In this document: positions 8,329 to 16,393 of the stretch, piece by piece
How positions within the stretch are numbered: position 1 is the first letter of the stretch
Layout of the letters: each line of letters opens with the position of its first letter
Assembly (NCBI GenBank): GCA_045648785.1
Contig: JAZROP010000016.1
Coordinates: 1 to 27,569 of the forward strand
Direction: 5' to 3'
Source of the DNA: RGIG7450 sp045648785
Lineage (GTDB): Bacteria; Bacillota; Clostridia; RUG12999
DNA length: 27,569 nucleotides
Position numbers and translations under genes: made by a program
The notes under the pieces: generated by a model
The model's input: the letters and a program-made list of their open reading frames with translations, nothing else
Told to the model about the DNA's origin: nothing
The model's database searches: none

Positions 8329-8737
8329 GGTAGTTACCTATAAGCTTTACAAGCTGACCGAAAGTGAAACGATAGTCGTCAAGGCTTCCGCCGTAGGGGT
8401 CTATAATATCGCTATCGCTACCGAAATATTCCGATATTGTAAAAACCTTGTCCATTCCTCCGAAAGCCATTTTGTGAGAACTTGTCATTGTCAGTATAAC
8501 ATCTGCCTCGTTTATCATTTCTGCGGTTATGGGAGTGGGAATGTGAGAGGAAATATCAATTCCATGTTCCCTGCAAACCTCAATAGAATTTTTGCTGACG
8601 CTTTTTTCAGTAACAAAAAGTCCTGCGCTTTGTGCGGTAGCACCCCAGACTTTTTCTGCTGAGAGCTTGTTAAATATGCCTTCAGCCATAGGACTGCGAC
8701 AGGTGTTGCCAGTACATACAAACAGAAATTTTTTCAT
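8318..8737 (-). CDS. ywlE: Low-molecular-weight phosphatase, likely YwlE-type protein-arginine phosphatase
   Basis: Low-molecular-weight protein-tyrosine-phosphatase fold, 139 residues. The P-loop is FVCTGNTCRSPMAEG, with nucleophile C8 and phosphate-binding R14; the general acid is D113 in IIDPYGGSLDDY. The loop carries Thr12 at the position that, in Bacillus subtilis YwlE (CTGNTCRS), favours phosphoarginine over phosphotyrosine; tyrosine phosphatases usually have a bulkier residue there. I therefore infer an arginine phosphatase that reverses McsB-type kinase marks; no mcsA, mcsB or clpC is in the window. It is the first gene of the long minus-strand run, with a GAAGGTGA site upstream of the ATG and a good promoter at 8779-8807. 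A plain tyrosine phosphatase remains possible. Confidence 0.85.
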   Translation of the reverse strand: MKKFLFVCTGNTCRSPMAEGIFNKLSAEKVWGATAQSAGLFVTEKSVSKNSIEVCREHGIDISSHIPTPITAEMINEADVILTMTSSHKMAFGGMDKVFTISEYFGSDSDIIDPYGGSLDDYRFTFGQLVKLIGNYHED

Positions 8738-8778
8738 ATATAGTCACCTTCGAATTTTGCATATAACATATCATTCTA

Positions 8779-8807
8779 ATTATAGCACACCGGATATAAA
8801 AATTCAA
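8779..8807 (-). promoter_or_regulatory. Sigma-A-type promoter for the ywlE-rimI-mnmG-rsmG-era run
   Basis: Reading the minus strand: -35 TTGAAT (8802-8807), 17-base spacer, and -10 TATAAT (8779-8784) preceded by TG one base upstream (extended -10, TGCTATAAT). It lies about 41 bases upstream of the ywlE start at 8737. This is the only obvious promoter for the nine minus-strand genes ending at the left edge. Confidence 0.8.
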
Positions 8808-8815
8808 CTATATTC

Positions 8816-8844
8816 TTGAAAATTAGTAATATTTATTATATAAT
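8816..8844 (+). promoter_or_regulatory. Sigma-A-type promoter for tex
   Basis: TTGAAA (8816-8821), 17-base spacer, TATAAT (8839-8844), about 29 bases upstream of the tex ATG. The GGAGG ribosome site is at 8864-8868. The divergent ywlE promoter's -35 lies only 8 bases away, so the two promoters stand back to back without sharing elements. Confidence 0.8.
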
Positions 8845-8873
8845 ATGTGTAAATTCACTTTCTGGAGGACAAA

Positions 8874-11018
8874 ATGGACATTATTAAAATGCTGGCCGAT
8901 GAGCTTGAAATAAATGAAAGCCAGGTTAAAAAAACAGTAGAACTGCTGGATGACGGCAATACAGTGCCCTTTATTGCTCGTTACCGTAAAGAGGTTACGG
9001 GTGGACTTAATGATGAGGTACTTCGAAAGCTTGCTGACAGGCTTACCTATCTTCGTAATCTGCAGCAGAGAAAAGAAGATGTTATAAGAATTATTGATGA
9101 GCAGGGCAACCTGACGGATGAACTGCGGCTTGCGATAGAAAATGCTAAAACACTGCAAGAAACAGAGGATATTTACCGTCCGTTCAGACCTAAACGCAGG
9201 ACAAGAGCGACAATAGCCAAGGAAAAGGGACTTGAACCGCTTGCAATTTTAATTGCAATGGGGACATCAAAGACTGAAATTGATGAAAAAGCTGTCCAAT
9301 TCATTAATTCCGAAAAAGGAGTTGAGTCAGCTGAAGAGGCTGTTGCGGGAGCTATGGATATTGTTGCTGAGCAGATTTCGGACAATGCCGAATACAGAAA
9401 AAGAATTCGCAACTTAACTGCAATGAACGGTATGTTGACATCAAAACAAAATACCGAAGAAGATACAGTTTACCGCCAATATTATGAATTTTCACAGCCG
9501 GTAAATAAAATTGCAAATCACAGAGTTCTTGCAATAGACCGAGGTGAAAAAGAGGGTGCACTGACGGTTAAGATTGAGCTTGATACTGATGCGATGAAAG
9601 AAAAGCTTGCCCGTATGGTTATGCCAGATGGGGAAGCAGAATATCTTAAAATGGCGTCTGACGATGCGTATGACAGACTTATTGCTCCGTCCATTGAAAA
9701 TGAGGTAAGAGGAAACCTGACAGAAGAAGCTCAGGAAAAAGCAATAGAGCTTTTTTCTAAAAATTTGCGCCAACTTTTGCTTCAGCCACCCATAAAAGGG
9801 AAAACAGTTTTAGGATTTGACCCGGGCTACAGAACGGGTTGTAAAACGGCTGTTGTGGATGAAACGGGCAAGGTGCTTGATACTGAAATAATCTTCTGTA
9901 CACTTGAACATCATGATTTGGAAAAAGCTAAAAAAGCAACACTCAGACTTATTGAAAAATATAGTGTTGACCTTGTTGCGATAGGTAACGGAACCGCGTC
10001 AAAAGAAACAGAAATTTTTATTGCCGGACTTATAAAAGAATCGGGTAAAAAAGTACAATATCTTATGGTAAGCGAGGCAGGGGCGTCGGTTTATTCAGCT
10101 TCGGAACTGGCAGCTGCAGAATTTCCCGACTACGATGTGGCACAAAGAAGCGCTGTTTCTATTGCAAGAAGAACAGAGGACCCTCTTGCAGAGCTCGTTA
10201 AGATTGACCCAAAATCAATTGGTGTTGGTCAGTACCAGCATGACATGAACCAGAAAAGACTGGGCGAGGCTTTGGGTGGCGTGGTTGAGGATTGTGTTAA
10301 CAGCGTTGGTGTTGATGTGAATACAGCTTCTGCGCGACTCTTGTCCTTTGTTGCGGGCATCAACAAAACGGTTGCGGATAATATTGTTAAATACCGTGAG
10401 GAAAACGGAGCGTTTGAGAACAGAAGTCAGCTTAAGAAAGTTAGCAAACTTGGCGCCAAAGCGTATGAACAGTGTGCAGGATTTATGCGAATCACAGACG
10501 GCAAAAATGTGCTTGACAATACGGCGGTTCACCCCGAATCATATAAGTTGGCTGAGAAAATTCTCGACCTTTGCGGATATACGCTTAAGGATGTTAAAGA
10601 AAACAAACTTTCAGAGCTGAAAAAAAGAAGTGCAGAGATTAATCTTTCAGAAACGGCAGGACAGTTCGGGGTCGGTATGGAAACAGCAAATGATATTATT
10701 TCAGAGCTTTTAAAACCCGGCCGCGACCCTCGTGAAGAGCTTGATGCACCGGTTCTTCGTAGCGATATAATGAGTATAGAAAATCTAAAGCCGGGTATGG
10801 TTCTGACGGGTACTGTCCGTAACATTACCGACTTCGGAGCCTTTGTTGATATAGGGGTTCATCAGGACGGTCTTGTGCATATATCACAAATTTGTGACAA
10901 ATTTATTAAACATCCTATTGAATTTTTATCTGTGGGCGATGTCAGAAAAGTAAAAATTGTGGATATTGACATAAAACGCGCTCGTATTTCGCTCTCAATG
11001 AGGAATATTGACGATTGA
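8874..11018 (+). CDS. tex: Tex family RNA-binding transcription accessory protein
   Basis: Tex/YhgF family protein (714 aa, normal 700-780) that binds nucleic acid and associates with transcription and ribosome functions; its molecular role is still poorly defined in the family. Domain order: N-terminal helical Tex region with VPFIARYRKEVTGGL (31-45); a YqgF-like RNase H-fold domain starting at TVLGFDPGYRTG (about 311-322); helix-hairpin-helix segments around VNTASARLLSFVAGI and the GAFENRSQLKKVSKLG repeat (about 482-528); and a C-terminal S1 RNA-binding domain (about 638-710) with GTVRNITDFGAFVDIG. Start ATG 8874 has TGGAGGA 5-6 bases upstream. It is apparently monocistronic, since the next gene has its own promoter, though no terminator is visible after the stop. 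Confidence 0.96.
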   Translation: MDIIKMLADELEINESQVKKTVELLDDGNTVPFIARYRKEVTGGLNDEVLRKLADRLTYLRNLQQRKEDVIRIIDEQGNLTDELRLAIENAKTLQETEDIYRPFRPKRRTRATIAKEKGLEPLAILIAMGTSKTEIDEKAVQFINSEKGVESAEEAVAGAMDIVAEQISDNAEYRKRIRNLTAMNGMLTSKQNTEEDTVYRQYYEFSQPVNKIANHRVLAIDRGEKEGALTVKIELDTDAMKEKLARMVMPDGEAEYLKMASDDAYDRLIAPSIENEVRGNLTEEAQEKAIELFSKNLRQLLLQPPIKGKTVLGFDPGYRTGCKTAVVDETGKVLDTEIIFCTLEHHDLEKAKKATLRLIEKYSVDLVAIGNGTASKETEIFIAGLIKESGKKVQYLMVSEAGASVYSASELAAAEFPDYDVAQRSAVSIARRTEDPLAELVKIDPKSIGVGQYQHDMNQKRLGEALGGVVEDCVNSVGVDVNTASARLLSFVAGINKTVADNIVKYREENGAFENRSQLKKVSKLGAKAYEQCAGFMRITDGKNVLDNTAVHPESYKLAEKILDLCGYTLKDVKENKLSELKKRSAEINLSETAGQFGVGMETANDIISELLKPGRDPREELDAPVLRSDIMSIENLKPGMVLTGTVRNITDFGAFVDIGVHQDGLVHISQICDKFIKHPIEFLSVGDVRKVKIVDIDIKRARISLSMRNIDD

Positions 11019-11067
11019 TTATGCAATCTTAACAATTTAGGATGGCGGATTTCAAACAATTTTACCA

Positions 11068-11095
11068 TTGAAAAAAAGTTATTTAGTGATAAAAT
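11068..11095 (+). promoter_or_regulatory. Promoter for the sugar-ABC ATPase gene
   Basis: TTGAAA (11068-11073), 16-base spacer, TAAAAT (11090-11095) with TG one base before it (extended -10). A second TATAAT at 11095-11100 overlaps but would be 21 bases from the -35. The AAGGAGG ribosome site is at 11128-11134, 10 bases before the ATG. No hairpin terminator for tex is visible in 11019-11067. Confidence 0.65.
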
Positions 11096-11144
11096 ATAAT
11101 ATATGATGATTTGAATAATCATGGTATAAGGAGGAAATTTTAAA

Positions 11145-12254
11145 ATGGCAAGTTTGGAACTTAAGGGTATACATAAGATATATCCGGGCGGCGTAGAAGC
11201 CGTTAAAGACTTTAATATGGAAATTGCCGATAAGGACTTTATTATACTTCTCGGACCTTCCGGCTGCGGTAAGACAACAACTCTCCGTATGATTGCTGGT
11301 CTTGAAGAAATATCAATGGGCGAACTTTACATCGGCGACAAACTGGTTAACGATGTAACCGCTAAGGACAGAGATATAGCAATGGTTTTCCAGAACTATG
11401 CTCTTTATCCACACATGACAGTTTATGACAACATGGCTTTCGGTCTTAAACTCAGAAAAATTCCTAAAGAAGAAATTGACAGACGAGTTGAAGAAGCTGC
11501 TGAAATCCTTGACATTAAACACCTGCTCGACAGAAAGCCGAAGGCTCTCTCCGGTGGTCAGCGTCAGCGTGTTGCTCTCGGCCGTGCTATCGTTCGTGAG
11601 CCTAAGGTATTCCTTATGGACGAACCTCTTTCCAACCTGGACGCTAAACTCAGAGCACAGATGAGAACAGAGATCAACAAACTCCACAAACGCCTTGATA
11701 CAACATTTATTTATGTTACTCATGACCAGACAGAGGCTATGACAATGGGTACAAAAATCGTTTGTATGAAAGACGGTGTTGTTCAGCAGATTGCTGCTCC
11801 TCAGGATCTTTATGAAAACCCTGTTAATATGTTCGTTGCAGGCTTTATAGGAAGCCCCCAGATGAACTTTGTAAATGCTATGCTTGACAAAAAGGAAGAT
11901 GGTTACTATATTTCATTTGGTAACACAACTCTTAAACTTCCTGAAGACAAAGCAAAAATCCTCAGAGATAAAGGCATTGAAAACAAAGAAGTTGTATTTG
12001 GTATTAGACCTGAAAATGTTAAGGATGAACCTGCAGTTATCGCAGCTTGTCCAGGAAGCACAGTTAAAGCTGATGTTACAGTTACAGAAGCAATGGGTGC
12101 TGAAACATTTCTTTACCTCAAGATTGAAGATAATGACTTTATTGCAAGAGTTAACCCCAGAACAACTGCAAAACATGGTGATACTATCACAGTTGCATTT
12201 GAACTTGAAAAAATGCATCTCTTCGATAAAGAAACAGAAATTGCTATTTTCTAA
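11145..12254 (+). CDS. msmK: Carbohydrate ABC transporter ATP-binding protein, MsmK/MsmX/UgpC (MalK) type
   Basis: CUT1-family sugar importer ATPase of 369 residues, acting at the cytoplasmic face of the membrane. Motifs: Walker A GPSGCGKT (37-44), Q-loop Q83 in VFQNYALYPHMT, signature LSGGQ (135-139), Walker B VFLMDE (155-160), D-loop SNLDAKLR, H-loop H193 in VTHDQTEAMT. The C-terminal 130 residues form the TOBE/MalK-type regulatory domain, including VFGIRPENV. No permease or solute-binding gene is nearby. In Firmicutes such orphan ATPases (MsmX, MsmK) serve several sugar importers encoded elsewhere, so I infer a shared ATPase. It has its own promoter and a strong terminator, and unusually even, highly-expressed-looking codon use (GTT, GCT, CTT rich). 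Confidence 0.93.
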   Translation: MASLELKGIHKIYPGGVEAVKDFNMEIADKDFIILLGPSGCGKTTTLRMIAGLEEISMGELYIGDKLVNDVTAKDRDIAMVFQNYALYPHMTVYDNMAFGLKLRKIPKEEIDRRVEEAAEILDIKHLLDRKPKALSGGQRQRVALGRAIVREPKVFLMDEPLSNLDAKLRAQMRTEINKLHKRLDTTFIYVTHDQTEAMTMGTKIVCMKDGVVQQIAAPQDLYENPVNMFVAGFIGSPQMNFVNAMLDKKEDGYYISFGNTTLKLPEDKAKILRDKGIENKEVVFGIRPENVKDEPAVIAACPGSTVKADVTVTEAMGAETFLYLKIEDNDFIARVNPRTTAKHGDTITVAFELEKMHLFDKETEIAIF

Positions 12255-12267
12255 TAAAAGCATACTT

Positions 12268-12300
12268 AAAGCCATCTGACAGGATGGCTTTTTGTTTTTA
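12268..12300 (+). terminator. Rho-independent terminator after the ABC ATPase gene
   Basis: AAAGCCATC, a six-base loop (12277-12282), then GATGGCTTT, followed by more T (TTTGTTTTTA). A 6 bp GC-containing stem extended by A-T pairs and a U tract, starting 14 bases after the stop codon. Confidence 0.9.
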
Positions 12301-12321
12301 TATTTAAAATAAAAAAAACAG

Positions 12322-12350
12322 TTGCAAATTTTACTGAAATGATATATAAT
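12322..12350 (+). promoter_or_regulatory. Promoter for the mreB homologue (and probably lepA-hemW-pgi)
   Basis: TTGCAA (12322-12327), 17-base spacer, TATAAT (12345-12350), directly after the preceding terminator. The AAGGAGA ribosome site is at 12376-12382, 8 bases before a GTG start. Confidence 0.78.
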
Positions 12351-12390
12351 ATAATAAATATGTACTCTTTTTACTAAGGAGAAGATAAAA

Positions 12391-13443
12391 GTGCTTAAAT
12401 ATTTTGACTTTTTAAAGAAAATCAGCTTCAATTATATTCAGGAGGTTGGCATAGACCTTGGCACATCTTCCGTGCTGGTTTATGTTAAGGGTGAGGGCGT
12501 TGTTTTAAGAGAGCCTTCGGTTGTTGCAGTAAACCGTCTCACAAAAGAACCGCTTGCAGTTGGACTTCAGGCACAGCGTATGCTTGGCAGAACCCCTGGT
12601 AATATTATAGCTGTAAGACCGCTTAGTGACGGCGTTATTTCCGATTATGATTTTACAGCGAAAATGCTTAAGGAATTTTTAAAGGTTTCCTGTAAACAAC
12701 GACTTATTGGTCCGAAAGTTATTGTTTGTGTACCCAGCGGAGTTACCGAGGTTGAAAAACGAGCGGTTATTGACGCTACGGTTGCGGCAGGTGCATCAAA
12801 GGTTAAAATTATTGAAGAACCCATTGCAGCAGCAATCGGTGCAGGTATTGATATAACCCAACCCTGCGGAAACATGGTTGTTGATATCGGTGGCGGTACA
12901 ACTGATATTGCGGTTATTTCGCTTGACGGAATTGTTGAACAGGATTCAATTAAGGTTGCGGGCGATAAGTTTGACGAAGCTATTATGAAATATATCCGCA
13001 AAAAACATAATATGCTTATTGGAGAAAGAATGGCAGAAGAACTGAAGATTCATATCGGATGTGTTGTTCCCCGTGAAGAAGAACTTAATTGGGAAATTAG
13101 AGGCAGATGTCTTGTTACAGGTCTGCCCAAAACAATTATAATTAATTCCACTGAGGTTGCCGAAGCACTTGTTGAAACTGCAATAATGATTGCAGATGCT
13201 GTGCATGGTGTACTTGAAAGAACACCTCCCGAGCTTGTTGGTGACATCAGCCAGAACGGCATTGTTCTTACAGGTGGCGGTGGACTTATGTGGGGTCTAG
13301 ACCTGCTTCTTGAAAAGCGCACGGGCATAAATGTAAAAGTAGCTGACGATGCTATTTCTTGCGTTGCTGTAGGTACAGGTAAAGCGCTTGAATATATCAA
13401 CAAGATTCAGGATGAAACCGTAAAGAGAAAATTGATTTACTGA
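12391..13443 (+). CDS. mreB: Rod shape-determining protein, MreB/Mbl family actin homologue
   Basis: Bacterial actin that polymerises under the membrane and guides the elongation peptidoglycan machinery. 350 residues. Nucleotide-binding motifs: phosphate 1 IDLGTSS (21-27), phosphate 2 VVDIGGGTTDIAV (163-175), adenosine region LTGGGGLMWGLD (293-304). The GTG start is fixed by the AAGGAGA 8 bases upstream. It gives an 18-residue N-terminal stretch rich in Phe, Tyr, Leu and Lys before the fold, suiting an amphipathic membrane-binding helix. mreC and mreD do not follow, so this is a stand-alone paralogue of the Mbl/MreBH kind rather than the mreBCD copy. Some canonical positions differ (GTSS for the common GTAN). 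A weak hairpin at 13451-13470 separates it from lepA. Confidence 0.9.
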   Translation: MLKYFDFLKKISFNYIQEVGIDLGTSSVLVYVKGEGVVLREPSVVAVNRLTKEPLAVGLQAQRMLGRTPGNIIAVRPLSDGVISDYDFTAKMLKEFLKVSCKQRLIGPKVIVCVPSGVTEVEKRAVIDATVAAGASKVKIIEEPIAAAIGAGIDITQPCGNMVVDIGGGTTDIAVISLDGIVEQDSIKVAGDKFDEAIMKYIRKKHNMLIGERMAEELKIHIGCVVPREEELNWEIRGRCLVTGLPKTIIINSTEVAEALVETAIMIADAVHGVLERTPPELVGDISQNGIVLTGGGGLMWGLDLLLEKRTGINVKVADDAISCVAVGTGKALEYINKIQDETVKRKLIY

Positions 13444-13450
13444 TTTTAAA

Positions 13451-13470
13451 GGCGGTTGATTTCAACCGCC
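13451..13470 (+). terminator. Inverted repeat between the mreB homologue and lepA (possible weak terminator)
   Basis: A perfect 9 bp inverted repeat, GGCGGTTGA and TCAACCGCC, separated by two bases, starting 7 bases after the mreB stop. It is followed by TCGTTTAG, a poor U tract, so complete termination is doubtful. It may attenuate or protect the mRNA. The lepA ribosome site (AAAGGAG) follows 10 bases later. Confidence 0.5.
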
Positions 13471-13493
13471 TCGTTTAGTAAAGGAGACAATAT

Positions 13494-15299
13494 ATGGCGT
13501 ATAATCAGGATAAAATACGAAATTTTTGTATAATTGCACATATAGACCATGGCAAATCTACCCTTGCCGACCGACTCTTGGAACATACCGGTGCGGTTGA
13601 GCAACGCGAGATGGAGGAACAGCTTCTTGATAACATGGACCTTGAAAAGGAACGCGGCATTACTATTAAGGCACGCGCGGTTAAAATGTCTTACAAAGCA
13701 AAGGATGGTCAGGAATATATCCTTAATCTTATAGACACTCCGGGGCATGTTGACTTTAACTATGAGGTGTCGCGAAGCCTTGCGGCGTGTGAAGGAGCTT
13801 TATTGATAGTTGATGCGGCACAGGGGATTGAGGCTCAAACACTTGCCAACACCTATCTTGCAGTTGAACATGACCTTGAAATTCTTCCGGTTATTAACAA
13901 AATAGATTTGCCGTCGGCTCGTCCTGAATTTGTAATTAATCAAATTGAGGATGAAATTGGAATTCCAGCAGAGGATGCGCCGCAAATTTCGGCTAAAAAT
14001 GGTATAAATATCCCTGATGTTTTAGAACAGATAGTTGCAAAAGTTCCGGCTCCCACCGGAGATGAAAATAAACCTCTTAAAGCGCTTATTTTTGACTCTT
14101 ATTATGACAGCTATAAAGGCGTTATAGTTTATATGCGTATATTTGAGGGCAAGGTTAAGCCGGGAATGAAAATAAAAATGATGGCTAACGGAGCGACCTT
14201 TGATGTTGTTGAGACAGGAATTATGACACCATTTGGTTTGAAGTCGACAGATGGTCTTTCAGCAGGAGATGTAGGCTATCTTGCAGCGAGCATTAAAAAT
14301 GTTAAGGATACTGCAGTAGGTGACACAGTAACAGAAGCATCAAGACCGACCGAAAAACCGCTTGATGGTTACAGAAAAGCAGTTCCGATGGTGTTCTGTG
14401 GTATTTATCCGGTTGATGGTTCCAAATACCCAGACCTTCGTGATGCTCTTGAAAAACTTCAGCTTAACGATGCGTCGCTGACATTTGACCCTGAAACTTC
14501 TGTAGCTCTCGGCTTTGGCTTCAGGTGCGGATTTCTTGGCCTTTTGCATATGGAAATTATTCAGGAGCGTCTTGAAAGAGAATATAATCTTGACCTAATA
14601 ACTACAGCACCCAGTGTTATTTATAAAATAAACCTGACAAATGGAGAAAGTATTTGGCTTGATAACCCAACCAATATGCCTCCGGCAGGAAATATAGAGT
14701 CTATGGAAGAGCCTTTTGTAAGGGCGTCTATAATCACGCCGTCCGAATTTGTAGGCAATATTATGGAACTTTGTCAGGACCGTCGTGGTGTTTATAAGGA
14801 TATGAAATATATTGACGGTGACAGGGCGGTTATAAATTATGAGCTGCCGCTTAATGAAATAATATATGATTTCTTTGATGCATTAAAATCACGCACAAAG
14901 GGATTTGCCTCTTTTGACTATGAGATGAAGGAATATGTGAAATCCAAACTCATAAAGCTTGATATTCTGCTTAACGGTGAGGTTGTTGATGCACTGTCAT
15001 TTATCGTGCATGAGGAAAAGGCTTACGCAAGAGGAAGAAGGATTGCCGAAAAACTCAAGGAAAATATACCGCGTCAGCTTTTTGAAATACCTATTCAGGC
15101 GGCAATAGGTGGTAAGGTTATTGCTAGAGAAACGGTTAAAGCAATGAGAAAAGATGTCCTTGCCAAGTGTTATGGTGGTGACATAACCCGTAAGAAAAAA
15201 CTGCTTGAAAAACAGAAAGAGGGCAAAAAGCGTATGCGTCAGGTTGGAACGGTTTCCATTCCCCAGGAGGCATTTATGTCTGTCCTCAAGCTTGACTGA
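13494..15299 (+). CDS. lepA: Elongation factor 4 (LepA)
   Basis: Translational GTPase of 601 residues (typical 595-605) linked to 30S maturation and back-translocation of ribosomes. G1 AHIDHGKS (15-22), switch I ERGITIKA (about 53-60), G3 DTPGH (81-85), G4 NKID (135-138), G5 SAK in QISAKNG. The C-terminal LepA-specific domain is recognisable from GGDITRKKKLLEKQKEGKKRMRQ. Start ATG 13494 follows AAAGGAG at a 7-8 base spacing. The adjacent hemW pairing is common in Firmicutes. The promoter is probably that of the mreB homologue, with read-through of the intervening hairpin, as I see no good -35/-10 in the 50 bp gap. Confidence 0.98.
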   Translation: MAYNQDKIRNFCIIAHIDHGKSTLADRLLEHTGAVEQREMEEQLLDNMDLEKERGITIKARAVKMSYKAKDGQEYILNLIDTPGHVDFNYEVSRSLAACEGALLIVDAAQGIEAQTLANTYLAVEHDLEILPVINKIDLPSARPEFVINQIEDEIGIPAEDAPQISAKNGINIPDVLEQIVAKVPAPTGDENKPLKALIFDSYYDSYKGVIVYMRIFEGKVKPGMKIKMMANGATFDVVETGIMTPFGLKSTDGLSAGDVGYLAASIKNVKDTAVGDTVTEASRPTEKPLDGYRKAVPMVFCGIYPVDGSKYPDLRDALEKLQLNDASLTFDPETSVALGFGFRCGFLGLLHMEIIQERLEREYNLDLITTAPSVIYKINLTNGESIWLDNPTNMPPAGNIESMEEPFVRASIITPSEFVGNIMELCQDRRGVYKDMKYIDGDRAVINYELPLNEIIYDFFDALKSRTKGFASFDYEMKEYVKSKLIKLDILLNGEVVDALSFIVHEEKAYARGRRIAEKLKENIPRQLFEIPIQAAIGGKVIARETVKAMRKDVLAKCYGGDITRKKKLLEKQKEGKKRMRQVGTVSIPQEAFMSVLKLD

Positions 15300-15300
15300 T

Positions 15301-16362
15301 ATGAGAGGACTTTATATTCACATTCCTTTCTGTGCCCGAAAGTGTCCATACTGCGACTTTAATTCATATGCAGGCAAGCTCTCTCTTGCAGAAAGCTATG
15401 TTGACAGGCTTTTAAAAGAAGCGGAAGAATTTAAGGGCGTAAAGGTTGACACCGTATATCTGGGCGGTGGCACACCGTCACTTTTGACAGAGGAACTTAT
15501 AGAGCGCCTAGCAAATGGGATTTTTGATAACTTTGAAATAGAAGAAAATGCAGAAATCACAATAGAAGTAAACCCCGGAACGGTGAATTTAAATAAACTG
15601 AAAACATATAGGAGTTTGGGAATAAACCGACTTAGTATAGGAGTACAATCTTTTAATGATGATATGCTGAAAATCCTTGGCAGACTGCACGACTTAGATC
15701 AAGCACAGGATATAATAAAAGCGGGATTTGATGTGGGATTTTCAAACATTTCTGCAGATCTTATGTTTTCCTACAGAGGACAGACGGAGCAAATATGGGA
15801 GACTGACCTTGAAAAGGTGAAAGAGCTTGGAATTCCCCATGTTTCCTGCTATGGGCTGAAAATTGAAGAAGGCACGCCTTTTGATAAAAACGGCATGAAA
15901 AACCTTGACGAGGAAACGGATAGAAAACTGCAACAATATACCGTACAATATTTAAAAAAATGTGGTTTTAACCGATACGAAATTTCTAACTTTGCAAAAC
16001 CGGGGTTTGAAAGCAGGCATAACATACATTACTGGCATTGTGATGAGTATGTCGGACTTGGTGCAGGGGCACATTCTTATCTGTACGGAAAGAGATATAA
16101 CAATATTTTATCGCCCTGGGAATATATATCAAGGACGGATATTAAAGAAAATGTCCTTGTTCTGACGGAGCTCGATAAAAAAACAGAAAAACTAATTATG
16201 GGAATGAGGCTTTCGGAGGGTATTAGTGAAGAATATGCAGAGAATAAAACTGTGATGGAAAAATATATACAGTTTGGATATATAATTCGGGAAAATGGCA
16301 AAATTCATTTTACAGATAAGGGATTTGATGTTTCGAATTATATACTTTCTGACATCATATAA
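15301..16362 (+). CDS. hemW: Radical SAM haem chaperone HemW
   Basis: HemN-like radical SAM protein of 353 residues. The [4Fe-4S] motif CARKCPYCDF (C11, C15, C18) has Phe where true coproporphyrinogen dehydrogenase HemN has a fourth cysteine, and the defining HNxxYW motif appears as HNIHYW (240-245). Both mark HemW, a haem-binding chaperone, rather than HemN. GGGTPS (55-60) is the SAM-binding glycine motif. I chose the ATG at 15301, one base after the lepA stop; the same frame runs open back to 15205 inside lepA, but MRGLYIHIPF is where the family begins. There is no ribosome site next to this ATG (the nearest AGGAGG is about 30 bases upstream, inside lepA), so expression by re-initiation after the lepA stop is likely. 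Confidence 0.94.
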   Translation: MRGLYIHIPFCARKCPYCDFNSYAGKLSLAESYVDRLLKEAEEFKGVKVDTVYLGGGTPSLLTEELIERLANGIFDNFEIEENAEITIEVNPGTVNLNKLKTYRSLGINRLSIGVQSFNDDMLKILGRLHDLDQAQDIIKAGFDVGFSNISADLMFSYRGQTEQIWETDLEKVKELGIPHVSCYGLKIEEGTPFDKNGMKNLDEETDRKLQQYTVQYLKKCGFNRYEISNFAKPGFESRHNIHYWHCDEYVGLGAGAHSYLYGKRYNNILSPWEYISRTDIKENVLVLTELDKKTEKLIMGMRLSEGISEEYAENKTVMEKYIQFGYIIRENGKIHFTDKGFDVSNYILSDII

Positions 16363-16393
16363 TTTAATAAAATAATCTTTTCGGAGGAAAAAT

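Noticed and set aside
11019..11067. Terminator after tex
   Set aside because: Only a 4 bp CAAT/ATTG pairing with A-rich flanks is present, with no GC-rich stem; I cannot support a terminator call.
13451..13470. Riboswitch or protein-binding leader ahead of lepA
   Set aside because: The element is just a 9 bp perfect inverted repeat with a two-base gap; there is no larger fold or conserved riboswitch core in the 50 bp gap.
15205..15300. A longer hemW start (15205) giving a 385-residue protein
   Set aside because: The added 32 residues are encoded within lepA in another frame, do not resemble the family, and lack a ribosome site. The conserved N-terminus starts at the ATG at 15301.
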